A stretch of 64,000 bases of DNA from Cupriavidus basilensis (GTDB taxonomy: Bacteria; Pseudomonadota; Gammaproteobacteria; Burkholderiales; Burkholderiaceae). Made by a program: the position numbers and the translations under genes. The stretch covers positions 1,550,001 to 1,614,000 of the forward strand of contig NZ_CP062803.1 in NCBI RefSeq assembly GCF_008801925.2, read 5' to 3'. This document shows, piece after piece, positions 37,673 to 46,502 of the stretch. Position 1 is the stretch's first letter, and every line of letters begins with the position of its first letter. The notes under the pieces were generated by a model. That model saw only the letters and a list, made by a program, of their open reading frames with translations, was not told where the DNA came from and made no database searches.

Positions 37673-39367
37673 TCAGACGCGGTCCCAGTCGAAGCGGGCC
37701 TTGTTGCCCGAGCCGAACACCTTGAGCGCGCCTTGCTCGCCCACCGCGTTGGGCCGGTTGAAGATCCAGTTCTGCCAGGCGGTGAGGCGGCCGAAGATGC
37801 GGGTCTCCATGGTTTCCACCGGCCCGAAGCGCAGGTTGGCCTCGAGTCCCGTCAAGGCGTCCGGCGACAGGCTGGCGCGCTCCTCGATGGCAATGCGGAT
37901 CTCGTCTTCCCAGTCGATGTCGTCGGGCGTGGCGGTGACGAGGCCGAGCGAGGCGGCGTTGATGGCGTCGAGCGGCGCGCAGATATGGTCCTGCACGGCC
38001 TGGATTGCCACCTCGTCCTGGTAGAAGCGCGCGGCCAGCCGGGTCAGTCCGTTGACGGCCGGATAGCGGCCGAAGTTGGCGGTGCTGGCGAACACGCGCG
38101 GTGCATCGTCCGGCGCGTCGGGCAGATGCAGCATGTAGCTGCGGTCGGCGGCCAGGGCCAGCTCCAGCAACGTGCCGGCAAAGCAGGAGTCCGGCTCGAT
38201 CAGCGCAAACAGCGTGCGCGACGACACCTCCAGGCGCGCCAGCGTGCGGCGCAGCATGCCGATGGTTTCGCGCACGAACCAGTGGCCGGCATGCGCATCC
38301 AGCAGCGCATCGGTGGCCAGCACCTGATGGGGGTCTCCCTCGGTCTTGAGGATCCACATGCCGATATCGAGATGGTTGGCGCGCAGCGTGAGGATGGCGT
38401 CGTCGAGCTCGCGCGCCATCTTCAGCGGCCACCAGTCGGCGCCGGCGGCAAGGATCGCGGCCAGCGCCTGCGGCTGGTGCTTGGCCGGACCGAAGACCGT
38501 CAGCGTGGCCTTGCGGGCATGTGGGTCGATATGCAGCTGGACCGTGTCATAGCGGTAGCCGTGCGCCTCCTGGCGGCGCGACAGCGGTGTGAGCTTCACG
38601 CCATCGTGGCCGGCGGGGCGGTCGCTCTGCGCGGCCAGCGCGAGCGCGCGCTGTTGCACATGCTCTGCGAAGCGCGCCGGCTTGACCACGGCATCGACCA
38701 GCTTCCAGTCGTGCGCCCGCTGCCCGCGCACGCCCTCGGTGGTGGTGCAGAAGATGTCGGCGTGGTCGCGCCGCACCCGGCGCTTGTCGGTGATGCGCGT
38801 GAGCCCGCCGGTGCCGGGCAGCACGCCCAGCAGCGGCACTTCGGGCAGGCTGACGGCCGAGGAGCGATCGTCGACCAGCACGATCTCGTCACAGGCCAGG
38901 GCCAGCTCATAGCCGCCGCCGGCGGTGGTGCCGTTGCAGGCCGCGATGAACTTCAGGCCAGAGTGGCGGCTAGCGTCCTCGATGCCGTTGCGGGTCTCGT
39001 TGGTGAACTTGCAGAAGTTCACCTTCCAGGCGTGCGATGACTTGCCGAGCATGAAAATGTTGGCGCCTGAGCAGAAAATGCGGTCCTTGGCGCTGGTGAG
39101 GACCACGGTGCGCACTTCCGGGTGCTCGAAGCGGATGCGCTGCACGGCATCATGCAGCTCGATGTCCACGCCGAGGTCGTAGGAGTTCAGCTTGAGGGCG
39201 TAGCCGGGGCGCAGTCCGCCGTCTTCGTCGACATCCATGGACAGCGTGGCCACCGGGCCCGCGAACGTCAGTTTCCAGTGGCGGTACTGCGCGGGGTCGC
39301 GCTCAAAGGTGACAGGGGCTTGCTCAGTGGTGGTGGCTGTGGTGGTGGGAGTGGCCGGGGCGGACAT
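37673..39367 (-). CDS. boxC: 2,3-Epoxybenzoyl-CoA dihydrolase (benzoyl-CoA-dihydrodiol lyase)
   Basis: BoxC hydrolytically opens the epoxide ring to 3,4-dehydroadipyl-CoA semialdehyde plus formate. It has 564 residues with two enoyl-CoA hydratase/crotonase-like halves. The first half includes VRTVVLTSAKDRIFCSGANIFMLG and IAACNGTTAGGGYELALACDEIVLVDDRSSAVSLPEVPLLGVLPGTGGLTRI, which form the oxyanion-hole region. The N-terminus is a short Ala/Thr-rich tail before VTFERDPAQYRHW. AAAGGAGA precedes ATG 39365-39367. It is the first gene of boxCBA, read from the TGCA-containing control region at 39382-39424. Confidence 0.96.
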   Translation of the reverse strand: MSAPATPTTTATTTEQAPVTFERDPAQYRHWKLTFAGPVATLSMDVDEDGGLRPGYALKLNSYDLGVDIELHDAVQRIRFEHPEVRTVVLTSAKDRIFCSGANIFMLGKSSHAWKVNFCKFTNETRNGIEDASRHSGLKFIAACNGTTAGGGYELALACDEIVLVDDRSSAVSLPEVPLLGVLPGTGGLTRITDKRRVRRDHADIFCTTTEGVRGQRAHDWKLVDAVVKPARFAEHVQQRALALAAQSDRPAGHDGVKLTPLSRRQEAHGYRYDTVQLHIDPHARKATLTVFGPAKHQPQALAAILAAGADWWPLKMARELDDAILTLRANHLDIGMWILKTEGDPHQVLATDALLDAHAGHWFVRETIGMLRRTLARLEVSSRTLFALIEPDSCFAGTLLELALAADRSYMLHLPDAPDDAPRVFASTANFGRYPAVNGLTRLAARFYQDEVAIQAVQDHICAPLDAINAASLGLVTATPDDIDWEDEIRIAIEERASLSPDALTGLEANLRFGPVETMETRIFGRLTAWQNWIFNRPNAVGEQGALKVFGSGNKARFDWDRV

Positions 39368-39381
39368 CGTGGTCTCCTTTA

Positions 39382-39424
39382 TGCATTATATTGTCGATCA
39401 TCCCTTGCGATGAAATATAGTGCA
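39382..39424. promoter_or_regulatory. Candidate BoxR operator upstream of boxC
   Basis: TGCATTATAT (39382-39391) and ATATAGTGCA (39415-39424) form an imperfect inverted pair 23 bases apart. The same ATATAGTGCA decamer recurs at 40499-40508 upstream of the ligase. The related Azoarcus regulator BzdR binds TGCA repeats, so BoxR binding is expected. Confidence 0.6.
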
Positions 39425-39478
39425 CAAATCCCGCCGGCGCAATCCTTGCGCGATGCTAGGGCGCCAACCCGGTACCAG

Positions 39479-40417
39479 TCACGCGCCGATGATTCGAAGA
39501 TGGGCGCGCAAGGCCTGCAGGGAGGTGGTGGGGTCCTGGCCGCTGGTGTCGATCGTCACGTCCGCGCGGGAGTAGAGCGGGCTGCGCGCCAGCAGGATCC
39601 GGCGCAAATCGTCCATGGCTTCACGGTTGCCTTCCATCGGGCGCATGTCGCCCTGCGCCACCACCCGTGCCATGTGTTCCTCGGGCGAGGTCTGTACCCA
39701 GACCGTGTAGCAGCGTGCCAGCAGGAGGTTGAAGGTGGAGGGCTCCGAGACCAGGCTCCCGGGCGTGGCCAGCACCATGCGGTCGTTCTCGCGCAGCACG
39801 CGTTCAAGTGCACGCATCTCGTAGCGGCGGTAGGCGGCCTGCCCATAGAGCGAGTGGATTTCGGCCAGGCTGGCGCCGGCCTCCTGCTCGATGACGCCGT
39901 TGAGCTCGACGAAGGGCACTTCCATGGCTGCGGCCAGCGCCCGCCCGAGCGTGGATTTGCCGGCGCCGCGCAGCCCGATCAGCGCAATGCGGCGATGGCG
40001 CGCGTCATGGGAGGCGGAAGGCGCCAGGGCATGGTGGCAAGCCTCGCGCACGCGTGACAGGTCGGCCGCGGGCAGTTGCGCCAGCCACTGCACCAGCTGC
40101 GAGAACTCCGAGGCAGGCTGGCCACCAGCAGCGTGCTGGGTCTCCATCTCCGCCAGCACCACCGGCAGCGGCACATCCAGCGCGCGCGCCACCTGGCGCA
40201 GCAGCAACACGGACGCATTGCCGGTGCCGGTCTCCAGGTTGGCGAGGTAGCGCTCGGACACCTCCGCCCCGCGTGCGAGGTCCTTGCGCGACATGCCGCG
40301 CGCCGCGCGCAGCGAGCGGATGCGCTCGCCGAGTTGCGTCAGGTAGGGATCGCGCTCGCCGGCAGGGCGGGCGTCGGCGGAGTCGGGGGCCAGCAGTGGG
40401 TCTGGGTCGCGGCGCAT
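39479..40417 (-). CDS. boxR: Benzoyl-CoA-responsive regulator BoxR (Xre HTH fused to shikimate-kinase-like domain)
   Basis: A 312-residue regulator of the BzdR/BoxR family. It has an N-terminal helix-turn-helix (about 25-85: LGERIRSLRAARGMSRKDLARGAEVSERYLANLETGTGNASVLLLRQVARAL) and a linker. A C-terminal shikimate-kinase-like effector domain (about 135-305) has an intact P-loop, IALIGLRGAGKSTLGRALA, plus ELNGVIEQEAGASLAEIHSLYGQAAYRRYE. In Azoarcus the domain binds benzoyl-CoA and relieves repression. ATG 40415-40417 is preferred because upstream residues are Pro-rich and lie over the predicted operator. It is divergent from the benzoate-CoA ligase and upstream of boxC on the same strand. Confidence 0.93.
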   Translation of the reverse strand: MRRDPDPLLAPDSADARPAGERDPYLTQLGERIRSLRAARGMSRKDLARGAEVSERYLANLETGTGNASVLLLRQVARALDVPLPVVLAEMETQHAAGGQPASEFSQLVQWLAQLPAADLSRVREACHHALAPSASHDARHRRIALIGLRGAGKSTLGRALAAAMEVPFVELNGVIEQEAGASLAEIHSLYGQAAYRRYEMRALERVLRENDRMVLATPGSLVSEPSTFNLLLARCYTVWVQTSPEEHMARVVAQGDMRPMEGNREAMDDLRRILLARSPLYSRADVTIDTSGQDPTTSLQALRAHLRIIGA

Positions 40418-40498
40418 GGCGGGCGGGTTTGGATAGGGAAGGGGAGCGGTTGGGGCCAGGATCGGGGGTGCGATTATAAGGGACGCGACCCTCGTGTC

Positions 40499-40560
40499 AT
40501 ATAGTGCATTTCTCTGCTTGCATAATAGGTGATATGCAATAAAATGCATCAACAAATGCA
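40499..40560. promoter_or_regulatory. TGCA array, candidate BoxR operator between boxR and the ligase
   Basis: Five TGCA boxes at 40505, 40519, 40535, 40545 and 40557, with spacers of 10, 12, 6 and 8 bases. The third and fourth are exactly TGCA-N6-TGCA, the arrangement known for BzdR operators. The block starts with ATATAGTGCA, shared with the boxC upstream region. Confidence 0.65.
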
Positions 40561-40650
40561 GGTCAAGAAGAAAAACAAAAAATCACGACAAACCTGAATC
40601 CGTTCCCGTGGCGAAGTGCGACCCCGGGGACGGCATCGAGGAGTGGAGAC

Positions 40651-42339
40651 ATGACCCCCCCCATTGCATCCCCGTCCCCGGCGGCCGATGCGACTCAAGC
40701 CGCTACAGCGGCGGCCATTTCCGTACTGCCAGCCCGCTACAACGCCGCCGCCGACTTGCTGTCGCGCAACCTGGCGGCAGGCCGCGCCGACAAGATCGCC
40801 TATGTGGACGATGCCGGCCTGCTCAGCTTCGCCGCGCTGGACCAGCGCTGCCGGCGCTTCGCCGCCGCCCTGCTGCATGCAGGGATCCGCCCCGAGGAGC
40901 GCCTGCTGCTGTGCGCGCTGGACACCGTCGATTTCCCCACGGTGTTCCTCGGCTGCCTGCTGGCCGGCGTGGTGCCCGTGGCCGTCAACACGCTGCTGAC
41001 GGTCGACGACTACGCCTACATGCTGGACCACAGCGGCGCGCGCGCGGCCGTGGTCTCGGCGCCGCTGGCAAGCGTCATGCGCGACGCCATCGGCAAAGCC
41101 GGCACCGCGCCCGCGCTGATCCTTGCCGCACCGGATGCCGGTAGTGCCGGCCAGGGGCCGAGCGTGGCCGAGATGGCCGGGCAGGGCATGCCGCTGGAAG
41201 GCGCTGCCGCCACGCGGCCGGACGATATCGCCTTCTGGCTGTATTCGTCCGGCTCAACGGGGCGTCCAAAGGGCACCGTGCACACGCATGGCAACCTGTT
41301 CCATACCGCCGATCTCTATGCGCGCCAAGTGCTTGGCCTGCGTGAGGACGACGTGGTTTTTTCCGCGGCGAAGCTGTTCTTCGCCTACGGCCTGGGCAAT
41401 GCGCTGACGTTTCCGCTTGCCGTTGGCGCCACCACCGTGTTGATGGCCGAACGTCCCACGCCGCAAGCGGTGTTCCGCCGGCTGCGCGAGCAGCGCCCGA
41501 CGGTTTTCTGCGGCGTGCCCACGTTATATGCCGGCATGCTGGCCGCGAGCGACCTGCCGGCTCGGCCGGACGTTGCGCTGCGCGTTTGCACCTCGGCGGG
41601 CGAGGCGCTGCCCAAGGATATCGGCGATCGTTTCCGCGCGCATTTTGGCTGCGACATCCTCGACGGCATTGGCTCCACCGAGATGTTGCACATCTTCCTG
41701 TCGAACCGTCCAGGCGACGTGCGCTACGGCACCACCGGCAAGCCGGTGCCCGGCTACGCGCTGCGGCTGCTGGATGAAGCGGGCCAGCCCTGCGCGCCGG
41801 GCGAGATTGGCGACCTCTTTATCAAGGGCCCGAGCGCCGCGCTGATGTACTGGGGCAACCGCGACAAGACCCGCGACACCTTCGTGGGCGAATGGACCCG
41901 CAGCGGCGACAAGTACCAGCAGGATGCGGATGGCTATTTCATCTACGCCGGGCGCAGCGACGATATGCTCAAGGTGGGCGGCATCTATGTATCGCCATTC
42001 GAGGTCGAGGCCGTGCTGGCCTTGCATCCGGCCGTGCTGGAGGCAGCGGTGATCGGCGTGGCCGATGCCGACGAACTGGTCAAGCCGAAAGCCTTCGTGG
42101 TGCTGCGCCCCGGGCAGTCCTGGCATGATGGCATGGCGGCCGAGCTGCAGGCGTTCGTCAAGTCGCGGCTGGCCCCGTATAAGTACCCGCGCCAGATCGA
42201 GTGCGTGGCCGAACTGCCGAAGACGGCCACCGGCAAGATCCAGCGCTTCCGGCTGCGTCAGCGTGAGCAGGCTGCGCATGCGGCTGCCGATGGCGCGGCT
42301 CCGGCGCCGGCAATCGTGCCAGCGACGACAGACCGATGA
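40651..42339 (+). CDS. Benzoate-CoA ligase
   Basis: Activates benzoate (or a close analogue) with ATP and CoA as the entry step to the box pathway. The 562-residue ANL-family enzyme has the P-loop YSSGSTGRPKGTVHTH, the A5-like GIGSTEMLHIFLSNRPGDVRYGTTGKPVPGYALRLLDE, the hinge YAGRSDDMLKVGGIYVSPFEVE and the catalytic Lys in PKTATGKIQRFRL. The aromatic-CoA ligase subgroup is suggested by FFAYGLGNALTFPL and the synteny. It is divergent from boxR across the TGCA array and overlaps the next gene by 4 bases. Confidence 0.93.
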   Translation: MTPPIASPSPAADATQAATAAAISVLPARYNAAADLLSRNLAAGRADKIAYVDDAGLLSFAALDQRCRRFAAALLHAGIRPEERLLLCALDTVDFPTVFLGCLLAGVVPVAVNTLLTVDDYAYMLDHSGARAAVVSAPLASVMRDAIGKAGTAPALILAAPDAGSAGQGPSVAEMAGQGMPLEGAAATRPDDIAFWLYSSGSTGRPKGTVHTHGNLFHTADLYARQVLGLREDDVVFSAAKLFFAYGLGNALTFPLAVGATTVLMAERPTPQAVFRRLREQRPTVFCGVPTLYAGMLAASDLPARPDVALRVCTSAGEALPKDIGDRFRAHFGCDILDGIGSTEMLHIFLSNRPGDVRYGTTGKPVPGYALRLLDEAGQPCAPGEIGDLFIKGPSAALMYWGNRDKTRDTFVGEWTRSGDKYQQDADGYFIYAGRSDDMLKVGGIYVSPFEVEAVLALHPAVLEAAVIGVADADELVKPKAFVVLRPGQSWHDGMAAELQAFVKSRLAPYKYPRQIECVAELPKTATGKIQRFRLRQREQAAHAAADGAAPAPAIVPATTDR

Positions 42340-43169
42340 TGAAGGGCAAGGGCATGCAAAGCGAATTGGTGGAAATTCCGTTCGACGGCCGCCGTATCCA
42401 GATCGAGATCCAGTGGCTGCGGCCGCAGCGCCAGGAGCGCCCGCTGGTGGTCTTCCTGCACGAGGGGCTGGGTTCGATCAGCATGTGGCGCGACTATCCC
42501 GCCGCGCTGTGCGAGGCTGGGGACTTTCGCGGGCTGGTGCTGTCGCGTTATGGCTATGGGCGCTCCACCCCGCGTCCCGCCCCGGAAAAGTGGGGCGTCG
42601 ACTACATGCATCGCCAGGCGCGCGAGGCACTGCCGGCACTGTTCGAGACGCTCGAGATCGGGCCGGGACGCAAACGTGGCAAGCCCTGGTTGTTCGGTCA
42701 CAGCGACGGCGGCTCGATCGCGTTGATACATGCCGCGAGTTTCCCGCGGGCGGTCGATGGCATCACCGTGCTGGCGCCGCACATCCTGGCGGAGGATATC
42801 TCGGTGAGCAGCATCCGGGCCGCCCGCGAGGCCTATCTGCAGGCGGACCTGCGCAGCAAGCTGGCGCGCCATCACGACGATGTGGATTCCGCCTTTTGGG
42901 GGTGGAACGATATCTGGCTCGATCCCGCGTTCCGCGCCTTCGACCTGCATCCGCTGCTGTCGCAGATCCAATGTCCCGTGCTGGCGGTGCAAGGCGAGGA
43001 CGACGAATACGGCACCATGGCGCAGATTGAGGGTATCCATCGATATGCGCCACAAACCGTCCTGCTTAAACTCCCGCGATGCGGCCACTCGCCTCACCGC
43101 GACCAGCCCAGGCCGTTGACGGACGCGGCAGTCAGGTTTATAACGACACATACTTCATACCTAAAATAA
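42336..43169 (+). CDS. Alpha/beta hydrolase of the benzoate cluster
   Basis: A 277-residue alpha/beta-fold hydrolase. The oxyanion HEGLGS, the nucleophile elbow GHSDGGS, an acid in VQGEDDEYG and the His in RCGHSPH make a complete Ser-Asp-His triad. Its start overlaps the ligase stop (ATGA), so the two are translated together. It may be a thioesterase that protects CoA pools or a ring-cleavage-product hydrolase, but its role in the box pathway is not defined. An internal ATG at 42354 (MQSELVEIPF) is an alternative start. Confidence 0.85.
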   Translation: MMKGKGMQSELVEIPFDGRRIQIEIQWLRPQRQERPLVVFLHEGLGSISMWRDYPAALCEAGDFRGLVLSRYGYGRSTPRPAPEKWGVDYMHRQAREALPALFETLEIGPGRKRGKPWLFGHSDGGSIALIHAASFPRAVDGITVLAPHILAEDISVSSIRAAREAYLQADLRSKLARHHDDVDSAFWGWNDIWLDPAFRAFDLHPLLSQIQCPVLAVQGEDDEYGTMAQIEGIHRYAPQTVLLKLPRCGHSPHRDQPRPLTDAAVRFITTHTSYLK

Positions 43170-43313
43170 TTCCGCGCCCCCTGCGCGTTGGCCTGCAGTT
43201 CCCGCCGTCCGGCAGCTCGCGAGGTCCGCGAATGCCGCGCACGGATGGGAGTCCCGCAGGCTGGCGATGCAGGGCCAGGCGACGGAAGTCGGCTTGACCA
43301 CCAGGAGACATCC

Positions 43314-44495
43314 ATGCATCGCTTCACATCGCGCGGGCTGGCCCCCGCATGCCTAGCCATCGCTGCATCCCTTGCCTTTGCCGCGGGCGCCAATGCCCAG
43401 GGCACCGGCAAGATCAAGGTTGGCTTCATGCTGCCTTACACGGGCACCTATGCGTCGCTGGGCAACGCCATCGAGAATGGCTTCAAGATGTACGTGCAGG
43501 AGCAGGGCGGCAAGCTGGGCGGGCGTGAGATCGAGTACTTCAAGGTGGACGACGAGTCCGATCCGGCCAAGTCGCCGGAGAACGCCACCAAGCTGATCAA
43601 GCGCGACCAGGTCGACGTGGTGGTGGGCACGGTGCACTCGGGCGTGCAGATGGGCATCGTCAAGGTGGCCAAGGAAAACAATACGCTGCTGATCATTCCC
43701 AATGCGGGCGTGGATGAAGCCACCGGTCCGCTGTGCGGCCCCAATATCTTCCGCTCCTCGTTTTCGAACTGGCAGCCGGGCTACGCCATGGGCCATGTGC
43801 TGGCCGAGCGCGGCATGAAGAAGGTGGTCACGCTGACGTGGAAATACGCAGCCGGCGAGCAGTCGGTCAAGGGCTTCAAGGAAGCCTTCGAGGCCAAGGG
43901 CGGCAAGGTGGTGAAGGAGTTGAGCCTGCCGTTCCCCAACGTGGAATTCCAGGCGCTGATCACCGAGGTCGCATCGATCAAGCCCGATGCGGTCTTCGTG
44001 TTCTTCGCGGGCGGCGGCGCCGTGAAATTCGTCAAGGACTGGGCCGCGGCGGGCCTCAAGGACAAGATTCCGCTCTACGCGTCGGGCTTCCTCACCGACG
44101 GCACGCTGGAAGCACAGGGTGCCGCTGCGCAAGGCATCGAAACCACGCTGCACTATGCCGATGGCCTGCCCAACCCGCGCGACAAGAGCTTCCGCCTGGA
44201 ATACGCCAAGGCCTACAAGCTGCAGCCCGACGTGTACGCCGTGCAGGGCTACGACGCCGCGCAGTTGCTGGCCGCAGGCGCCGGCGCGGTCAAGGGCGAC
44301 ATGAGCAGGAAGGCCGAGGTCATCAAGGCGATGGAGCAGACCAAGGTCGATAGCCCGCGGGGGACGTTCACGCTCTCGAAGGCCCACAATCCGGTGCAGG
44401 ATTTCTACCTGCGCAAAGTCGATGGCCGGGAGAACAAACTGGGCGCCGTCGCGGTGAAGGCGTTGGCCGATCCGGCGCGCGGCTGCCGGCTCTGA
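43314..44495 (+). CDS. Branched-chain/aromatic acid-type ABC transporter substrate-binding protein
   Basis: A 393-residue periplasmic binding protein of the LivJ/Leu-Ile-Val type. The signal peptide is about residues 1-28 (ACLAIAASLAFAAGANAQG). The mature part begins TGKIKVGFMLPYTGTYASLGNAIENGFKMYVQEQGGKLGGREIEYFKVDDESDPAKSPENATKLI, the type 1 periplasmic binding fold, followed by DVVVGTVHSGVQMG. AGGAGA precedes the ATG. With the four genes that follow it builds a full importer. Location next to benzoate-CoA ligase suggests benzoate or a related aromatic acid as ligand; this is inferred. Confidence 0.9.
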   Translation: MHRFTSRGLAPACLAIAASLAFAAGANAQGTGKIKVGFMLPYTGTYASLGNAIENGFKMYVQEQGGKLGGREIEYFKVDDESDPAKSPENATKLIKRDQVDVVVGTVHSGVQMGIVKVAKENNTLLIIPNAGVDEATGPLCGPNIFRSSFSNWQPGYAMGHVLAERGMKKVVTLTWKYAAGEQSVKGFKEAFEAKGGKVVKELSLPFPNVEFQALITEVASIKPDAVFVFFAGGGAVKFVKDWAAAGLKDKIPLYASGFLTDGTLEAQGAAAQGIETTLHYADGLPNPRDKSFRLEYAKAYKLQPDVYAVQGYDAAQLLAAGAGAVKGDMSRKAEVIKAMEQTKVDSPRGTFTLSKAHNPVQDFYLRKVDGRENKLGAVAVKALADPARGCRL

Positions 44496-44543
44496 GCGGG
44501 TAATCACCGTGGCCCGCCGCCGCCAAGGCGCCGTGCCGAAGTC

Positions 44544-44565
44544 CGGCCCGGCGCCAGCCGGGCCG
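44544..44565 (+). other. Hairpin between binding-protein and permease genes
   Basis: CGGCCCGGC-GCCA-GCCGGGCCG, a 9-bp perfect stem without a T-run, 48 bases past the binding-protein stop. It probably stabilises the upstream message or slows read-through. Confidence 0.55.
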
Positions 44566-44605
44566 CATACCGCAATCGAGTTGCCGCTTTGCCGCATGGA
44601 TATCC

Positions 44606-45472
44606 ATGGATATCGTTTCCTTCTTCATTCAGTGCCTCAATAGCATCCAGTACGGCCTGCTGCTCTTTCTTGTCGCGAGCGGCCTGACGCTGATCTTCGG
44701 CATCATGGGCGTGATCAACCTCGCCCACGGCAGCTTCTACATGCTGGGCGCCTACCTGGCTTTCACGCTAGCCGGGCTGACCGGCAGCCTGCTAATCGCC
44801 ATTCCGCTGGGCATCGTGCTCGCGGTGGCGTTCGGCTACGTGCTGGAGTGGGTGTTCTTCAGCTATCTCTACGAGCGCGAGCATCTGCAGCAGGTGCTGA
44901 TGACCTACGGGCTGATCCTTGTGTTCGAGGAGCTGCGCAGCATCCTGGTGGACGACGACGTACATGGCGTGACCGTGCCGGCCATGCTCGACTGGGCTCT
45001 GCCGATCGGCAATGACATGACCTATCCGGTCTATCGCCTGTTTATCTCCGCGATCTGCCTGCTGGTGGCCGCGGCCATGTACCTGGTTATCCGCCGCACG
45101 CGCCTTGGCATGATGATTCGTGCCGGCGCCACCAATCGCGAGATGGTGCAGTCGCTGGGCATCAACGTCACGGTGCTGTACCGCTTCGTGTTTGCGCTGG
45201 GCGTGGCCTTGGCGGTGCTGGCCGGCATGATCGCCGCGCCGGTGTCCTCGGTCTATCCGGGCATGGGTAGCCAGGTGCTGATCGTGTGCTTCGTGGTGGT
45301 GGTGATCGGCGGCATCGGCTCGGTCAAGGGGGCCATGGTGGCCTCGCTGCTGCTGGGTTTCGTCGATACGTTCGGCAAGGTGTTCTGGCAGGAGGCCTCC
45401 GGCGTGCTGGTCTACCTGCTGATGGCACTCATCCTGCTCTGGAAACCCCAGGGCTTGTTCAAGGCGGGGTAG
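44606..45472 (+). CDS. ABC transporter permease, LivH family
   Basis: A 288-residue inner-membrane permease with about eight membrane segments. It starts MDIVSFFIQCLNSIQYGLLLFLVASGLTLIFGIMGVINLAHGSFYMLGAYLAF, the classic LivH N-terminus. It carries the ATPase-contact loop GMMIRAGATNREMVQSLGINV and ends with VIGGIGSVKGAMVASLLLGFVDTFGK. It is followed by LivM four bases downstream. Confidence 0.93.
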   Translation: MDIVSFFIQCLNSIQYGLLLFLVASGLTLIFGIMGVINLAHGSFYMLGAYLAFTLAGLTGSLLIAIPLGIVLAVAFGYVLEWVFFSYLYEREHLQQVLMTYGLILVFEELRSILVDDDVHGVTVPAMLDWALPIGNDMTYPVYRLFISAICLLVAAAMYLVIRRTRLGMMIRAGATNREMVQSLGINVTVLYRFVFALGVALAVLAGMIAAPVSSVYPGMGSQVLIVCFVVVVIGGIGSVKGAMVASLLLGFVDTFGKVFWQEASGVLVYLLMALILLWKPQGLFKAG

Positions 45473-45476
45473 GGAT

Positions 45477-46502
45477 ATGCCAAGCGATACCAATGCATTG
45501 GAGGGGCCGGTGCGCGCGCGCAGCCAGCCCATGCCCTGGCTGGGCGGCCTGGGCTGGCTGGCCGCGTTTGCTGTGCTGGCGGTGCTGCCGTTACTGCTGA
45601 ATGCGGATGGGCAGCGTTTTTACATCGAGCTGGTCAGCAAGGTCATGATCATGGCCATCTTCGCGCTGTCGCTGCAGTTGCTGATCGGCTACACCGGGCT
45701 GGTCAGCCTGGGCCATGCGGCTTACTTTGCCATGGCCGCCTACGCCACCGCGATGATGGCGCCGCAGGCCGGTCCGGGCAATGGCTGGCTTTTGCTGTTG
45801 GGCGCGCTTGGCGCGGCCGCGCTGCTGGCGCTGGTAGTGGGCGCGCTGGTGCTGCGCACGCGTGGCATCTATTTCATCATGGTCACGCTGGCCTTCGCGC
45901 AGATGGTGTATTTCGTCTTCCACGACACCAAGATCGCGGGCGGCAGCGACGGTACCTATATCTATTTCCGGCCGGAGTTCGGCTTGTTGGGGGCGCACCC
46001 GTTCGACGTCAACGACGTCACGCATTTCTACTGGCTGGTGCTTGGCGCGCTGGTGCTCACGGTGGCCGGGCTGGCGGTGGTGCTGCGCTCGCGCTTCGGG
46101 CATGCGCTGGTGGGCATCAAGCATAACGAGCAGCGCATGCGCGCTGCCGGCTATGCCACCTATCGCTACCAGCTTGGCGCCTTCGTGGTGGCTGGCACCT
46201 TTGCCGGCCTGGCCGGCTACCTGTATGCCATCCAGTACGGCTTCGTCAATCCGGAGATCGCATCCTGGCACCAGTCCGGCAACGCCATGCTGATGGTGAT
46301 CCTGGGCGGGGCCGGCAGCCTGGCGGGCGCGGTGCTGGGGGCCTTCTCCTTCGTCTTGCTCGCGGAGTGGTTCAGCACGCTGACCAAGCACTGGCAGTTG
46401 CTGATGGGCGGCTTTGTCATCCTGGCGGTGGCTTTGCTGCCGCATGGGCTGATCAGCCTGGCCCGTGGTGCCGCGCGCCGGCGCCAAGGAGGATCACGAT
46501 GA
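45477..46502 (+). CDS. ABC transporter permease, LivM family
   Basis: A 341-residue second permease with about nine or ten membrane segments. LivM marks are LQLLIGYTGLVSLGHAAYFAMAAY, LVLRTRGIYFIMVTLAFAQMVYFVFHDTKIAGGSDG and HALVGIKHNEQRMRAAGYATYRYQLGAFVVAGTFAGLAGYLYAIQYGFVNPE. It starts four bases after livH and its stop overlaps the first ATPase gene by 4 bases (ATGA). Confidence 0.93.
   Translation: MPSDTNALEGPVRARSQPMPWLGGLGWLAAFAVLAVLPLLLNADGQRFYIELVSKVMIMAIFALSLQLLIGYTGLVSLGHAAYFAMAAYATAMMAPQAGPGNGWLLLLGALGAAALLALVVGALVLRTRGIYFIMVTLAFAQMVYFVFHDTKIAGGSDGTYIYFRPEFGLLGAHPFDVNDVTHFYWLVLGALVLTVAGLAVVLRSRFGHALVGIKHNEQRMRAAGYATYRYQLGAFVVAGTFAGLAGYLYAIQYGFVNPEIASWHQSGNAMLMVILGGAGSLAGAVLGAFSFVLLAEWFSTLTKHWQLLMGGFVILAVALLPHGLISLARGAARRRQGGSR

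Noticed and set aside
37611..38432. Possible BoxC-BoxB-type fusion from a 748-codon frame
   Set aside because: The upstream part is out of frame with boxC and lies in its coding region; a GTG with a strong ribosome site starts boxB at 37610.
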